This document shows, one piece after another, positions 12,500 to 36,890 of a stretch of DNA of 64,000 bases (positions are counted from its first letter, which is position 1; each line of letters starts with the position of its first letter). A program made the translations under genes and the position numbers. Origin of the DNA: Eudromia elegans (Eukaryota > Chordata > Aves > Tinamiformes > Tinamidae); the NCBI GenBank assembly GCA_003342815.1, contig PTEX01000006.1, positions 1,309,338-1,373,337 on the forward strand. Reading direction: 5' to 3'. The notes beneath the pieces were generated by a model. It ran no database searches, was not told where the DNA came from, and saw only the letters and a list, made by a program, of their open reading frames with translations.

Positions 12500-13194
12500 C
12501 TTATTTAAATAACTGAATTAATTTATTCCATATTTGTACATTAAAATGTGTACAATTTGAGATAGCATTACAGTCAGGATAACAAAAACTAGTTACCAAA
12601 AAGAAAATACAAAACTAAACATTATTCCAGAAGCTTATTACAGAAGGGAATTTTCAAGATAGTGTTTTATGAAAGTCCGATTTTGCAGTACCTGGTGAAA
12701 TATTTAGAAAAACAAGAACTTCTATAAAATCTAAGGCAGATTTTATTGTACATTGATTTTAAACATTTGGATAAAGGGGAAAACCTGAGATCTATACCCA
12801 AAAGCTATTCTCTGCAGAAGAGACATACACATTAGTTTGCTTTCTGTGGCAAACTATACATAATTGTTACTATAAAAGTTGTGCTGTACATTAGCTGTAG
12901 TGCAGGTCATATTTTCATATTTCATAGTAAGTGCCAATAAAGGTTTAACAAAATATACAAAGTCTTAAAAGGTGAGGCTGTTTAAAGCATTAATTGTAGT
13001 ATACATATTGCACACTATAGTGAATACTCATGGTTCAAAAAAAATTGCATTTGCCAGTTCTTACATAATGAACCACACTGGAATGAGAAGAGATCAAGAA
13101 TAGCAAATGTTACCAGCTGTCAAATTAGCAAAGAGTGAGAGGCAGGTCCTTAGACGTCAGCATCTTTCCCCAGACTGGCAGCAGCTGCCTGTTC
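12500..13194 (-). other. ZFYVE21: ZFYVE21 3' UTR with poly(A) signal
   Basis: AT-rich noncoding run after the stop. The minus-strand AATAAA (plus tttatt at 12522-12527) is the most distal clear hexamer, so the transcript probably ends near 12500. The distal end is inferred. Confidence 0.6.
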
Positions 13195-26890
<13,696 letters not shown>

Positions 26891-27816
26891 GAGACGCTAT
26901 CATTATTATTTTTATTACCTATTTTCTGTTCCAGTCCTGCTCTGTTACAATTATTTCCTCTTGGCTTTCCTCTCCTCCTAATGCCCTTAGCAGCAGTTTC
27001 TGGGTTTCAGTGGCTGCAGAGGAGTGAAGTAAACAGAATGCGGTGGAATCTCTGAACCGAAGGTCACCATTGCACTTGCTTTTAACAAGCTTCAACTTTG
27101 AAACGCCCGTTAAAAAGTCGCCTTTCTTAAACCGGAATTACTTCTAAATGAAAAATGTTTCCCCATATTCATCCTGTTCTCAGGATCCATAGCAAACTTG
27201 TTTCCTCTGGTTAAAAAGGTGAATGTTCATAAGTCATATATTCTTTTATAACTTTTAAAACACATACGTGTGTTTAAGCCACTATTCTTCATGACAGTAA
27301 TAAGCATCATATATATAACTGTGAAGTCCTGGATCAAAGTATTAAAGTAGCTTGTAACAGTGTTGTTAGTAACAAGCTGTGTTTTAGTAAAAATACTTTC
27401 AAATTTCAGGTGTACAGCTAGGCCTACGTCATTTAAATTTGTGTGTCCGTGAGGGCTTTTCTCACCTTTGAAAATGAAAAGTTCTGTAAAGAATGTCAAG
27501 ACAGAAATTACTTTTATTGAATGCATTTGCAGGCTTCAGAGCAGTGAAAATATCCTGTGTGGGTGTACAGTTAAAAGGAGCTGCAATTTGTAAATGCACC
27601 GTTTTTAATTGAAGACCATCACAGAAGGTCTCGGCCAATGTGCAAAATTATAGATGCTCTTCTAAAGTAATGGAAAAATGGATTGTTAAAAAGTAAAACT
27701 AGAATAGTGCTCTATCACATTGAATCATGTGTGTTTTGTATTGTAGGTATGTCTGATAAAAACTGTAATAACAGGTGAAAATTAGCTGATGCTCTGTTCA
27801 GTTACTGTATCAGGAA
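26891..27816 (+). other. XRCC3: XRCC3 5' region, probable intron 1
   Basis: AT-rich sequence between the CpG island and the first coding exon. No exon recognised; interpreted as an intron following an untranslated first exon in the island. Confidence 0.5.
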
Positions 27817-27871
27817 ATGGATTGGGACCAGTTTGACTTGAACCCTAAAGTAATTGCTGCCCTTAAAAAAG
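27817..27871 (+). CDS. XRCC3: XRCC3 first coding exon
   Basis: ATG at 27817 encodes [18 protein letters not shown]; donor gtaatt at 27872. The exon probably begins at 27814 after an acceptor at 27812-27813. Confidence 0.92.
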
Positions 27872-30800
27872 GTAATTTAATCTGCAAATGTCTAGCTAAT
27901 AGGTCTTCCTTTAAATAATTGCATGTTTATATATAAGCATATATACATACAGCAACATTTTTGAACTGTAAGTCATTTTTTGATAAGCCAGTCTTGTGAA
28001 TATTTAGAAGCAATAGCTTCTTCCATGATTCAATGATTCCAAAAATGTTATAGTATGTTTTGGTATATTCAAGTAAATGTTGCCTGTTTAGAGTCTAATC
28101 CTGCAGTGTAGATGAACTCTGTGTACGTGACTAATAGGAAATAGGGGAAAAACTTTATTCTGTGCATAATACTGTCATTCAGCCAGAAGTATTTATAAGA
28201 ATTCCTCTAATTTCAGCTGGCATAAAATCAGTGAAAGAGACTTTAAATCTTTCTGAAGCAGACTTGCAAAGATTGACGAAACTCTCCAGTGCAGATATAC
28301 AGTATTTACTGAAAACAATTGCTCGCACGATGAGGAAAAGTAGTATGATTACAGGTAATACAGTTAATCCTTAAAAAAAAAGTCTTCTATTTAAATCATC
28401 AAATGTATTGTCACTGGCAGGTGGTGTAATTGTGTCTTCTAGTTAATAAGTAATATGATTTCATAATGATTCTGAAAGTGAAGAGGCAAGTGTTTTGGTT
28501 ATGCTGTAGGAAATCATTCTTCAGAATCAAGCCTTTTTAAAACCTGACAAAGTAATTCCACAGCCTGGTAAACTCAATTATGGGAAACACAGGAGAGGAA
28601 AAAAAAGTAAAAAAAGGTCTAGAGGGCGACAGGACCCAATGTAAACTGTTTTTGAACATGGCATACATTTAATAGATGTAAAGTACAACTGTAATACAGT
28701 ACAGACACAGACCTGATGTATAGCCTCTATATTGTATCACTGTGTATTAGAGAGATACTGAAGGGAACTTTTTCTTTCTTCCCTTCTTTCCCTCATCCTT
28801 CAGCACTTCAGCTCTACCAAGACAAACACCACGTCACTTCCCAGCAGCAGAAGCTCAGCCTGGGGTGTTCGGTCCTGGATAAGCTGTTAAAAGGTGGCAT
28901 CCCCTTAGTGGGAATCACAGAACTGGCTGGTGAAAGTTCTGCTGGGAAGACTCAGATTAGTTTGCAGCTGTGCTTGTGTGTGCAGTACCCTTACAAATAC
29001 GGTGGATTAGAGTCTGGTGAGTACTGAAACATGTACACTGATTTATTTGCCATTTGGGGGAATATGCTGCCTTTAGGAGCATTATCTGTACGTTGAAGTA
29101 AATGTTTTTATGCTCTGTGAACGTGCATGCAAACAGCGTAAGAAGGCTGTTGCTGTCACAACTATTTATTGACTTCTCAAGTCACAGCAGAGCCCAACAG
29201 CTTGCCAAACTGGTAATTTTCCACAAACATCTCTGGTATGTGGTATATATATTCCCAGTTAGAAGTTTTAAATTTCAAATAATAGTTAGATTGATTACCG
29301 TAATTAAAATTATTTACAGAGTAAAACATTTTGCCACAAATGGCAAAACTGTGGGTCTTGCTGTTTGAGCATGGTGGCTATTCTTAGCACTTGGCACTGT
29401 TGTGCTCACTTCACTGTGGTCGCATCCCCCATTTACCCACTGCCAAATGTGTCGTGAAACACCAGTAGGTTGGATGGTCACCCTGTCAGTGCTCTGGGCA
29501 GTGCAGCAGTGTTTTTGGAAGGCTGGGAGGACAGAACTTTTGAGGACCTTCATTAGACTATAGTGTAAGTACATCAAGATATCCTTGTTTTTAGAAACAG
29601 CTGAAGAGTGGTATCTGTCTTTATGAGATGCATTAGCAGGAGCTGCAACATAGCAGGTCATCATCATAAGACATCAGAGCAGATCTATATCAAACTGAAA
29701 TTTAAAATGCTATTTCATGGTATTACAACTAATATATTGGATTTATTGAACTGTTTTTTTAAAACAGTTTTTTTGTGTGTTTTATCCTTGTTTACAGTTT
29801 CCTGTGCTAGGAGGTTGGCGGCAAACCAAAGAATTGGGGCATCTTTTGCCTCCAGGTTGTCTTTGTGCCATTCTAAGAATGTCACTTATGGTCTATTGCA
29901 TATTGGCTGAATTTACATGCCCATACTTATGAGTAATACATGAATATAATGTGGCAAATTCATAAGTATGTTAGAATTTTGAATTGGAAAAAGTATTTTT
30001 TCTTTGCTAACAAAGCCAGTTTGGTGCATGGTAGATCATGTTTCTAGGACTGGAAATGCTTCCATTCACTCATTTGAGGATCGTTTACAATTTCTGAGAT
30101 TATTATTATTATTTTGTGAGCAACCAGTATAGTACTGTCATCAGTCTAAATGACTGTAAAGCACTAAAGTGCACTAAAAAGAGCTATTTTGCACTAAAAT
30201 GCGCTAAAAAGAGCTAGAGCCTTTCCTGTTATCCTTCCAATGAGAAGGACGTGTTTGTGATCATTCAGGACAATTTCCTCAGAGTGACTCCCAGCTTCTC
30301 CTTCAAAACTGATAAATACCCAGACTCTGAAATTGCTGCCAGTGTTGACAGCTTCTTACTAAACTGTGAATAGCATGATGCCATAGGCTTTTCTTTTTGT
30401 GGTACTGGTCTCTTCTTTTTGTTTGGGTTATAACAATTTACCTATCACCAAGATAACTGAACACTAGGTGCCTTGGCTTCGTGATTTGACATTTGTCTTT
30501 ATTACTGAGTTCATTTGTCAGTCTTGAACTGAATAACTCTAACTGGAGCTCCTGTAACTTCACTACAAAGCATCTCTTGTATTTTTAATATATAAGTGCA
30601 TGTTCCTGCTAATTGAATATTTTTATTGTGGATCAAACTGAAAATCGCAAACAGAAGTTGAAGAGTCTTTACAAAGGTCCAGCAAGAAAGAGCATTGCTC
30701 TTTTTACTGTGAGACTTGAATTTTAGGCCAAAATGAATTTCATCCACTGCTTTTTGGGGGGTTAACTTTCTCAAGAAAGATCAGAGTGAAAATCCCTAGC

Positions 30801-33800
30801 CTGATTTTGTAAAAGGCATCGAGTGAATACACCTAGCAGATATTTTAAAACTAGTTTGCCAGACCAGTAGTTCAGAGAGGACCAGATCTTTGCCTCTCTG
30901 ACCTAGAGGTATTGCAGCTGCAGGATTGCCTTGCTTGCCTTGTTGACTTGCTCATCAGATACAGCTGTGAAACTGAGACTCAGCTGAGTGTGTTTGCTTG
31001 AAACTTGTCTTCTGCTTTTACAGTGATTGTTTCTGCCACTCTCCTTAACTACTGCACTGAAGTTGCCTGCAAGGCTTCGTCTTTAGTAGAATTTTACTTT
31101 TTTTTTCTTTTTTGTCTCCAGATAATTCTTTATATATTTTCCAGGAAAAAAATGTTGTATTCTTTATTTTGAAATGTACTGAATGGTGCAATACTTCTGG
31201 ATTGACAAGCAAATATCTGAATTTTATAATATTCATCTATTCGGATGTGTGAGTCTGTATTTGAATAGACATAAACATCTCAAAAAGCAAACATTCCACT
31301 CCTTAGGTAAACTAAGGAGAGTTCAAAAGACATCCTGCTTAAGGCAGATCTGCCTTTAGAAAGCAGGTATTTTCTGGGTGAGTCAATGTCTATGAAAATC
31401 CCCATTTTTCAGGGCTGTGTTGTGCAGAAGGCAACCTGTTGGGAATAAGAATGATAGATGAGAGGTCCAGAATGTTGTACATAGGAACTGTTCTAGTCTC
31501 AAGCCATTCCAACACAAATGAGCCTGGCTTTTGTTAGCAGGAACTCAGAATCACAAGGGCTTAAGGGAGCTGCATCTCTCTTATATTCAGAAACATATTC
31601 AAAAACAAGACAAAACCAGACTTTAGGGGCTTTAGAAAAATAATGTTTTTTTGGATGCTTCACAAATGAAGTAGGGTGAGGATGATTTATAAAAGAATTT
31701 ATGGTGGAGAAGGCTACACTGAAGAAGCAAGTTTAGTCTTAAAGAAAATAAGGCTTATGTTTATACTCATTTCTTCTAAATACATTCTCAAAATCCAGTC
31801 CCTTGAGTTATGCCGGTGTCCATCAGCAAAATATCTTTATTTGGCAGGGAACTCTGCTAATACTTCCTCCAGAACACAGTGTGCTCTTCCAGTTCCTACT
31901 TTTTTTTTTTTTTTTTTTNTTTTTTTTTCTCCTGTGGAATATTTTGGGTGTTTGGGAGTTGCAGCTGGAAATGGGACTTTCTGCTCTGTGGAGAGCCAGT
32001 GTAGAATATGGACCTCGGGGCTGGAAATACTGAAGATGTCAAGTGTTGCCAAGCTCCAGTAGCAGCTTGAGCCGTTTCAGTGAGCGGACTTAATCTTTAG
32101 AAGTAATCCTATAATCATTAGCTGTATTTTCAGACAATTCTAGCTAATTCTGCAAAACAGCAACAGTTGTACTCCTCCATATGTAAACTGGGTATCAAGA
32201 AGGTGCAGGAGGGTGAGTGAATCAGTCAGGATGAGGATCTCGGGCAAGCCGTGCAGCATCAGAGCGGCTCTGCGTGTAATTAGTTGAGCAGTGACTCTGG
32301 AGGGGGTGGAAAAGCAGCAGGGATTTCCGGGTGAGGATGTGTAGCTTTTCAGTGCATCCAGCTCTGCTCTGTTTTTGTGCTGATAAAAATAGAGCGCTGT
32401 GTGTACGTGAGAGCCAAGATTTGGTAACGCGGGCTGTTTTCTGGGTTGCAGGAGCAGTCTACATTTGTACGGAAGACGCGTTCCCAAGCAAGCGCTTACA
32501 GCAACTCATAGAGCAGCAGCAGAAGCTGCGGGCAGACGTTCCAATTGAAATCATACAGAAGATCAAATTTGGGAACAGTATTTTCATTGAGCATGCAGCA
32601 GACCTTGTAAGTAGTGGAATAGTGGCACAACTTGTAAATAAAGCATTATAACGCTAAAACTTTGGTTTGTTGGTTTTGAATGAAACAGTAAGGCACTTCT
32701 TAAACACTCCTACCAGCAAAATTTACAGATCCACAAACTCACTGTATGATCAGCACCTCTTATCAGCTTACATTTCAGTGATAAGAACTATAGCTACTAT
32801 CTTAATCTTACAACTCTTATGTGAACCGCTTCAATGCCAGATGTTGGTGGTTTGTGATAGGACACCTTCCACAATTGCATCACGAAGAGGGTGTCCTTAC
32901 TGCTCACGCGAGGCATGGCGAGGCTCGTGGTCGTCGACTCCATTGCGGCTCTGTTCCGCTGCGAATTTGGCGTTTCGGACTCTGTGCTGAAAGCTCGGTA
33001 CTTGCAGACGTTTGGAGCACAGCTTCACAGCTTAAGCACGAGGTTCCGGACTCCAGTAATGTGCATTAACCAGGTAGAACATCACAAATCCTCCTGTCTT
33101 TGCAGGGCCTTTAAGTTGTTGTTGGGGAGGATTTGTGCAGATGGGTTTATATGTGTTGCTTTGTAGGTGAAACTGCCAACTTAGTCTTAATGATAGCTAG
33201 ACCATTCTAGTTTCTTTAGTTTACTTTAGTAAATTTTAACTTTTTCAGAAACAGGACAGGCCTTCAAAAGTAGTAAATGCACTGGGAATTACAGGCCTTT
33301 TGGAGATTTGGCTATCACTACCTCTTACATATATAAAAAGATATGGTTACTAAGTAGAGGAATGATGTGAATGGGGTGGGGTGAGTTTTGGTGGTTTTTT
33401 TTTCTTTCTTTAGTTTTAACAGATTCAGCATCTAGTAGTAGTTACATTCATATAAACTTTAGCCAGCTAATGGTTGAAGCACTGTAAACTAAGGTAATGC
33501 TTCACAATTCCTCTTAATTTGACTTGAAAGAATAAGGGTTTTATTAACAGGATTCAATTATTTGTATTTTATTACTTATTTCAATTTGCTTCTGTTTGCC
33601 AAAACCAAATGCTTAACCACAAGTCAACATCAAATGTTCCTTCTCTGGTACAGGTGACGGATGCAGTGAGTGAACCAGAAGCTGCTCAGTGCAGTTGTGG
33701 GTAAGTGACCTGCTGCAAAGTGAAACGCAGCTCTGTCCTACCTAGATACAATTGACCAGCTTGTTTTTCTTTAACTCTCATATAAAATATAGGAACACAC

Positions 33801-34350
33801 TAGGAGCTGTGGTGGGCCTGTCCAACAAGTTGTGTTTGCTGGAGGGCAGTAATAGCTATAAATGCTGTAAATTGGAGGGGAAAAGTAGTATGCAGTTATG
33901 TGGTAGTCCCTTACCACAGGGAATATATTAGGGAAAAAAATGCCTGGAGTTCACAGCTGCTGCATGTGGTAACATGGTGGGAGGATTTCTATCTCATCTT
34001 GCTTCTGCTCTAACTTCTTTTTTAATATAATCAAAGTCAAGATGCTTCATATTAAACCCATACATGCGGAAATCTGTAATGTTTTCTCCTATAGTACAGC
34101 AGATAACAGAGTTTATCCAGCACTTGGAATAACCTGGGCAAATCAGCTGCTAATGAGACTGATGGTGAGTCGAGTGTCACAGCCCGAGCAGTCGTCTGGA
34201 GCCACCTTACAGCACACTGGCGGTCTGAGGACTTTAAGAGTCGTCTTTGCTCCTCATCTCCCTTCAGCCTTTTGCTACTATACAGTAAAATTAGAAGGTG
34301 TGAAAGGAATAAATCCATTCCGTAGTATGGCAACCTGCTTGGAAAGTTGA
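27817..34350 (+). CDS. XRCC3: XRCC3, RAD51 paralogue, complete coding sequence
   Basis: Seven exons join in phase: 27817-27871, 28217-28354, 28804-29016, 32452-32606, 32861-33073, 33654-33700 and 34095-34350 (stop TGA). They encode 358 residues; human has 346. XRCC3 forms the CX3 complex with RAD51C and supports homologous-recombination repair and Holliday-junction processing in the nucleus. Visible features: an N-terminal helical domain ([20 protein letters not shown]), a Walker A motif GESSAGKT with Lys at residue 113 as in human, [17 protein letters not shown], a Walker B-like LVVVDS, PVMCINQ, and [15 protein letters not shown] near the C terminus. The ATG lies three bases into an exon (acceptor tgtatcag) with -3 G and +4 G, so a noncoding first exon upstream is expected. 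RAD51C and DMC1 are excluded by the exon-level match to XRCC3. Confidence 0.95.
28217..28354 (+). CDS. XRCC3: XRCC3 coding exon 2
   Basis: Acceptor ctaatttcag, donor gtaata. Encodes [20 protein letters not shown], then [17 protein letters not shown]: the helical N-terminal domain before the ATPase core. Confidence 0.93.
28804..29016 (+). CDS. XRCC3: XRCC3 coding exon 3 (Walker A)
   Basis: Acceptor catccttcag, donor gtgagt. Encodes [34 protein letters not shown] and [15 protein letters not shown], the ATP-binding loop. Ends with one base of a split Gly codon. Confidence 0.95.
30161..30216. repeat. 26-base duplicated block in an XRCC3 intron
   Basis: Copies at 30161-30186 and 30191-30216 differ at two positions and are separated by tttt. 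Each copy itself contains two related cactaaa-type words. Confidence 0.88.
31900..31930. repeat. Poly-T run with an unresolved base
   Basis: A run of T interrupted by N at 31919, the only ambiguous base I saw; the true length is uncertain. Confidence 0.9.
32452..32606 (+). CDS. XRCC3: XRCC3 coding exon 4
   Basis: Acceptor ctgggttgcag, donor gtaagt. Encodes [20 protein letters not shown] and [16 protein letters not shown]. The upstream intron (29017-32451) is the longest in the gene. Confidence 0.95.
32861..33073 (+). CDS. XRCC3: XRCC3 coding exon 5 (Walker B)
   Basis: Acceptor gtttgtgatag (a poor pyrimidine tract), donor gtagaa. Encodes [36 protein letters not shown] and [11 protein letters not shown]. 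71 codons, phase 0 on both sides. The middle is CpG-rich compared with flanking introns. Confidence 0.93.
33654..33700 (+). CDS. XRCC3: XRCC3 coding exon 6
   Basis: A 47-base exon, acceptor ctctggtacag, donor gtaagt. Encodes [15 protein letters not shown] plus a split Gly, the divergent loop after the CINQV strand. Confidence 0.88.
34095..34350 (+). CDS. XRCC3: XRCC3 terminal coding exon
   Basis: Acceptor tctcctatag. Encodes [37 protein letters not shown] and a C-terminal [15 protein letters not shown] with a TGA stop. The tail beyond VKLEGVKG has no close match in the human protein as I remember it and accounts for part of the extra length. Confidence 0.94.
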
Positions 34351-34830
34351 TAGAACTTACTTTGCTACAGGAGTTATTAGTAACCTGCCATTGTTGACGG
34401 ATGGGAAGTGGGTCCTGAAAGGTATGGCAGTACCTTTGAAAGCTTCTTCCCCACTGTGAGAAGCTGCTGTTTCTGTATTTAGACATATCCTCAGCTTTTC
34501 ATTATGAGATAAGGATTCTGAAGGAGAGTAAAGCTGTGGGCAGACAGAGAGCATAATGTGTGATGTGGAGACCTGTGTTGAGGAGACTTAACTTTTAATT
34601 CTTTCAATAGCACAATAACTCTGGAGCGGGAGAACTGCAGTCACCCACCTTTTCTGCTTCCAGACTGGAAAGAGGCTCAAATTCAACCAGTTAGTGCTAC
34701 CTACCTGTATTTCTAGTCCTCATGTTGCCATTAAGTGTAGCCATTTTTCTATTTTTAGGGCCTCAAAAATAGCCCTTGTCACAAATCAGCTGGCATCTTT
34801 TTAAATAAAAGCATTTGTTCTTAATATTAA
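34351..34830 (+). other. XRCC3: XRCC3 3' UTR and poly(A) signal
   Basis: Noncoding after the stop; AATAAA at 34804-34809 suggests an end near 34830. Short frames inside have no support. Confidence 0.65.
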
Positions 34831-36890
34831 AACAGGAAGAAAGACCTTAAACTACTTTATAATTTTAATGAAATTACCTTTTACTGATTTTGGACTGTAT
34901 GGGCTTATCTGACTTTAAGGTAACTTCTGTGTATTTGCACATTTAAAGAACAGCTTAAAGGGGCACAGAAGTGATGGTAGCCGAGGGCAGAGGAGCTCCG
35001 AAAGGCCGGGCTCTGCTAGTCAGGACTTCTGCTGATCCGTGAACTTCAGGCTGCGCTTTTCCCGCCTTTCCCCCTTCCCAGCTCGCGCTCCTCGCAGCAG
35101 AAGGAGTTGGGCTGCTCCTCATACAAACCGACCGCGCAGCCCGAGCTCCCTCTCGTGTCTGCCTGGGTCTGGGGGTCGCTCGTGGCGACCTGACAGTCTT
35201 GGAGCATGAGCTCCCTTCACGCTCTGGACTGTGCACCTGGCCATGTTCTGGAGGGTGCACTTAGTGCTCCTGACTCTCCTGTTTTTCCTCCTTTCCTGGA
35301 GCATCCGTCTCTTTTCTGAAGGACTTCTGCCCTTGCTGTTCAGCTCAGGGTGGTCTCCTTGTCTTAATCTTCCTCTCTGCCAAAAGCAGCTCCCCTCCAA
35401 GCTCTCTGTTGTAGCCTGGTGCTCCGTCTCTTTCTACCAATCAAGGTACCAGTGTAACAATTTTCTGGCAGTCTCCCACTGAGGTTATCAGATCTAAAGC
35501 AGCTTTCCTTCCTTCCCTTGCTGTTTAAATACACCAGAGTCCGCTGGTGCCTCATCTGCCATTTATTTCTTTGCATTTTCAGCGATGACTCTGCTGGTTA
35601 AGCACTCAGAGCTTTCTGTTCTCCCTGCTTCCTGGACAGAGGCAGCATCATCTCTCTCATTCTGGTCTTTTGTTTTCCTTTAATGTTACATTGCTCAGTC
35701 AGCAGAAAGACAATGAGAATATTCAGTTCTCCATAGTCTCAATAACAAAAATCCCCTCTAGGGTAAGTACAGGGGGCCAGTTATATTTTCATAAATGGTT
35801 AAAGCTCAAGCATCAGCTCTCAATGCCATCACTTAGGGATCACTTAGAATCACCCCCTTTTCATTCCTCAAGTACTTCGCACCAGGGGAACAGCCATTTT
35901 CTGGCAGAAATCTTCCTTTCCCCTGTCCTAGTCTTCGGGGAGGCCTCTGAGTGTTGTTCCAAGCCCTCACCCCGGCAGCAGAAAGGACATGGGGCATTAG
36001 AGGGGCCCCTCTGCAGCAGCCAGCCCTGGGGACAAGGCCAGGGTTCAAGGACACGAAGCCCAGGACGGGACGGAGCCCAGGCTGCCTGAGGCTGCTCTGC
36101 ACACAGCGGACACAGGGCAGCCTTGATGCTGCAGGGACGAAACGGCGCAGGGAAGGACTCGGAGACCCTCTCTGGTGTAGGGATCTTTTGGCATAGCATA
36201 AACTGAAATTGTCATTCTGGGCCTTTTTTTTTTTTTTTTTTTTCCTCATTCCTCTGTGTATTCAAAAATGACCATGCTTTTTTTTTTTAATAAAATCCAA
36301 TCATATAAATTTAAAGTCATGCTGTGTATTTACTAAGGAAACGTGAGCTTGCTACCAACCTTAGGTATTCCTTGAAACACATTTTCATGAAGCAGGGTGG
36401 GGTACCCCAGTGCTGTTCTGCCATTCAAGGACTGAGATTTTAAAGAGCTGCTGCACATACCACTGTAACAACCCTTTAGAAAAACAAAAGCTAGCTGGGG
36501 TTGCAGTGAGCCTGGGAAGGAATGAGGAGGAGGGTGACATTCCCGCACAGGACCTCACTGAGGCCCAGGCTGCGTGGGGGCACTCGCGTCTCCCATCCCT
36601 GCTGTTAGAGCCTCCCTGGGCATCGCGCACAACCAGCATCCCTACCCTGGAAGGGAGCCCCACAGCGTTCTGGTGGCAGCAGCCCCTCCGCTAGTGCAAT
36701 TTTCACCGGCAGCTTTGCAGTCTCTCCCTTGTGGAGGTTAACAGCCTATAAAGACTGGATGGCTCAAGTTGTTCTGGGAAGCATCTACGCTGCTCTGGCA
36801 GCAACAGTTAGTACTAAAACACTTATTCTCCTTTTCAAAATCACTGCTTTTGCAGTAGTGGTTTTATGTAATAAATGCAGTCTATTTAAA
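34831..36890. other. Intergenic gap between convergent XRCC3 and KLC1
   Basis: About 2 kb with GC-rich patches at roughly 34960-35230, 35900-36200 and 36520-36720 and a run of 20 T at 36224-36243. Several overlapping frames on both strands are best read as composition effects. No gene recognised. Confidence 0.5.

Larger units (their letters stand above)
29017..32451 (+). other. XRCC3: XRCC3 intron between Walker A exon and exon 4
   Basis: 3.4 kb with no exon. It holds a near-perfect 26-base direct duplication (30161-30216) and a T run with an unresolved base (31900-31930). Positions 29340-29680 are somewhat GC-richer and could be an old decayed transposon, but I could not name a family. Confidence 0.6.

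Noticed and set aside
29314-29667. 117-codon minus-strand frame, considered as a transposase relic
   Set aside because: No terminal repeats, target duplication or catalytic motif could be seen.
36224-36300. T20 run considered as the tail of a minus-strand retroposon
   Set aside because: No element body or target-site duplication is recognisable next to it.
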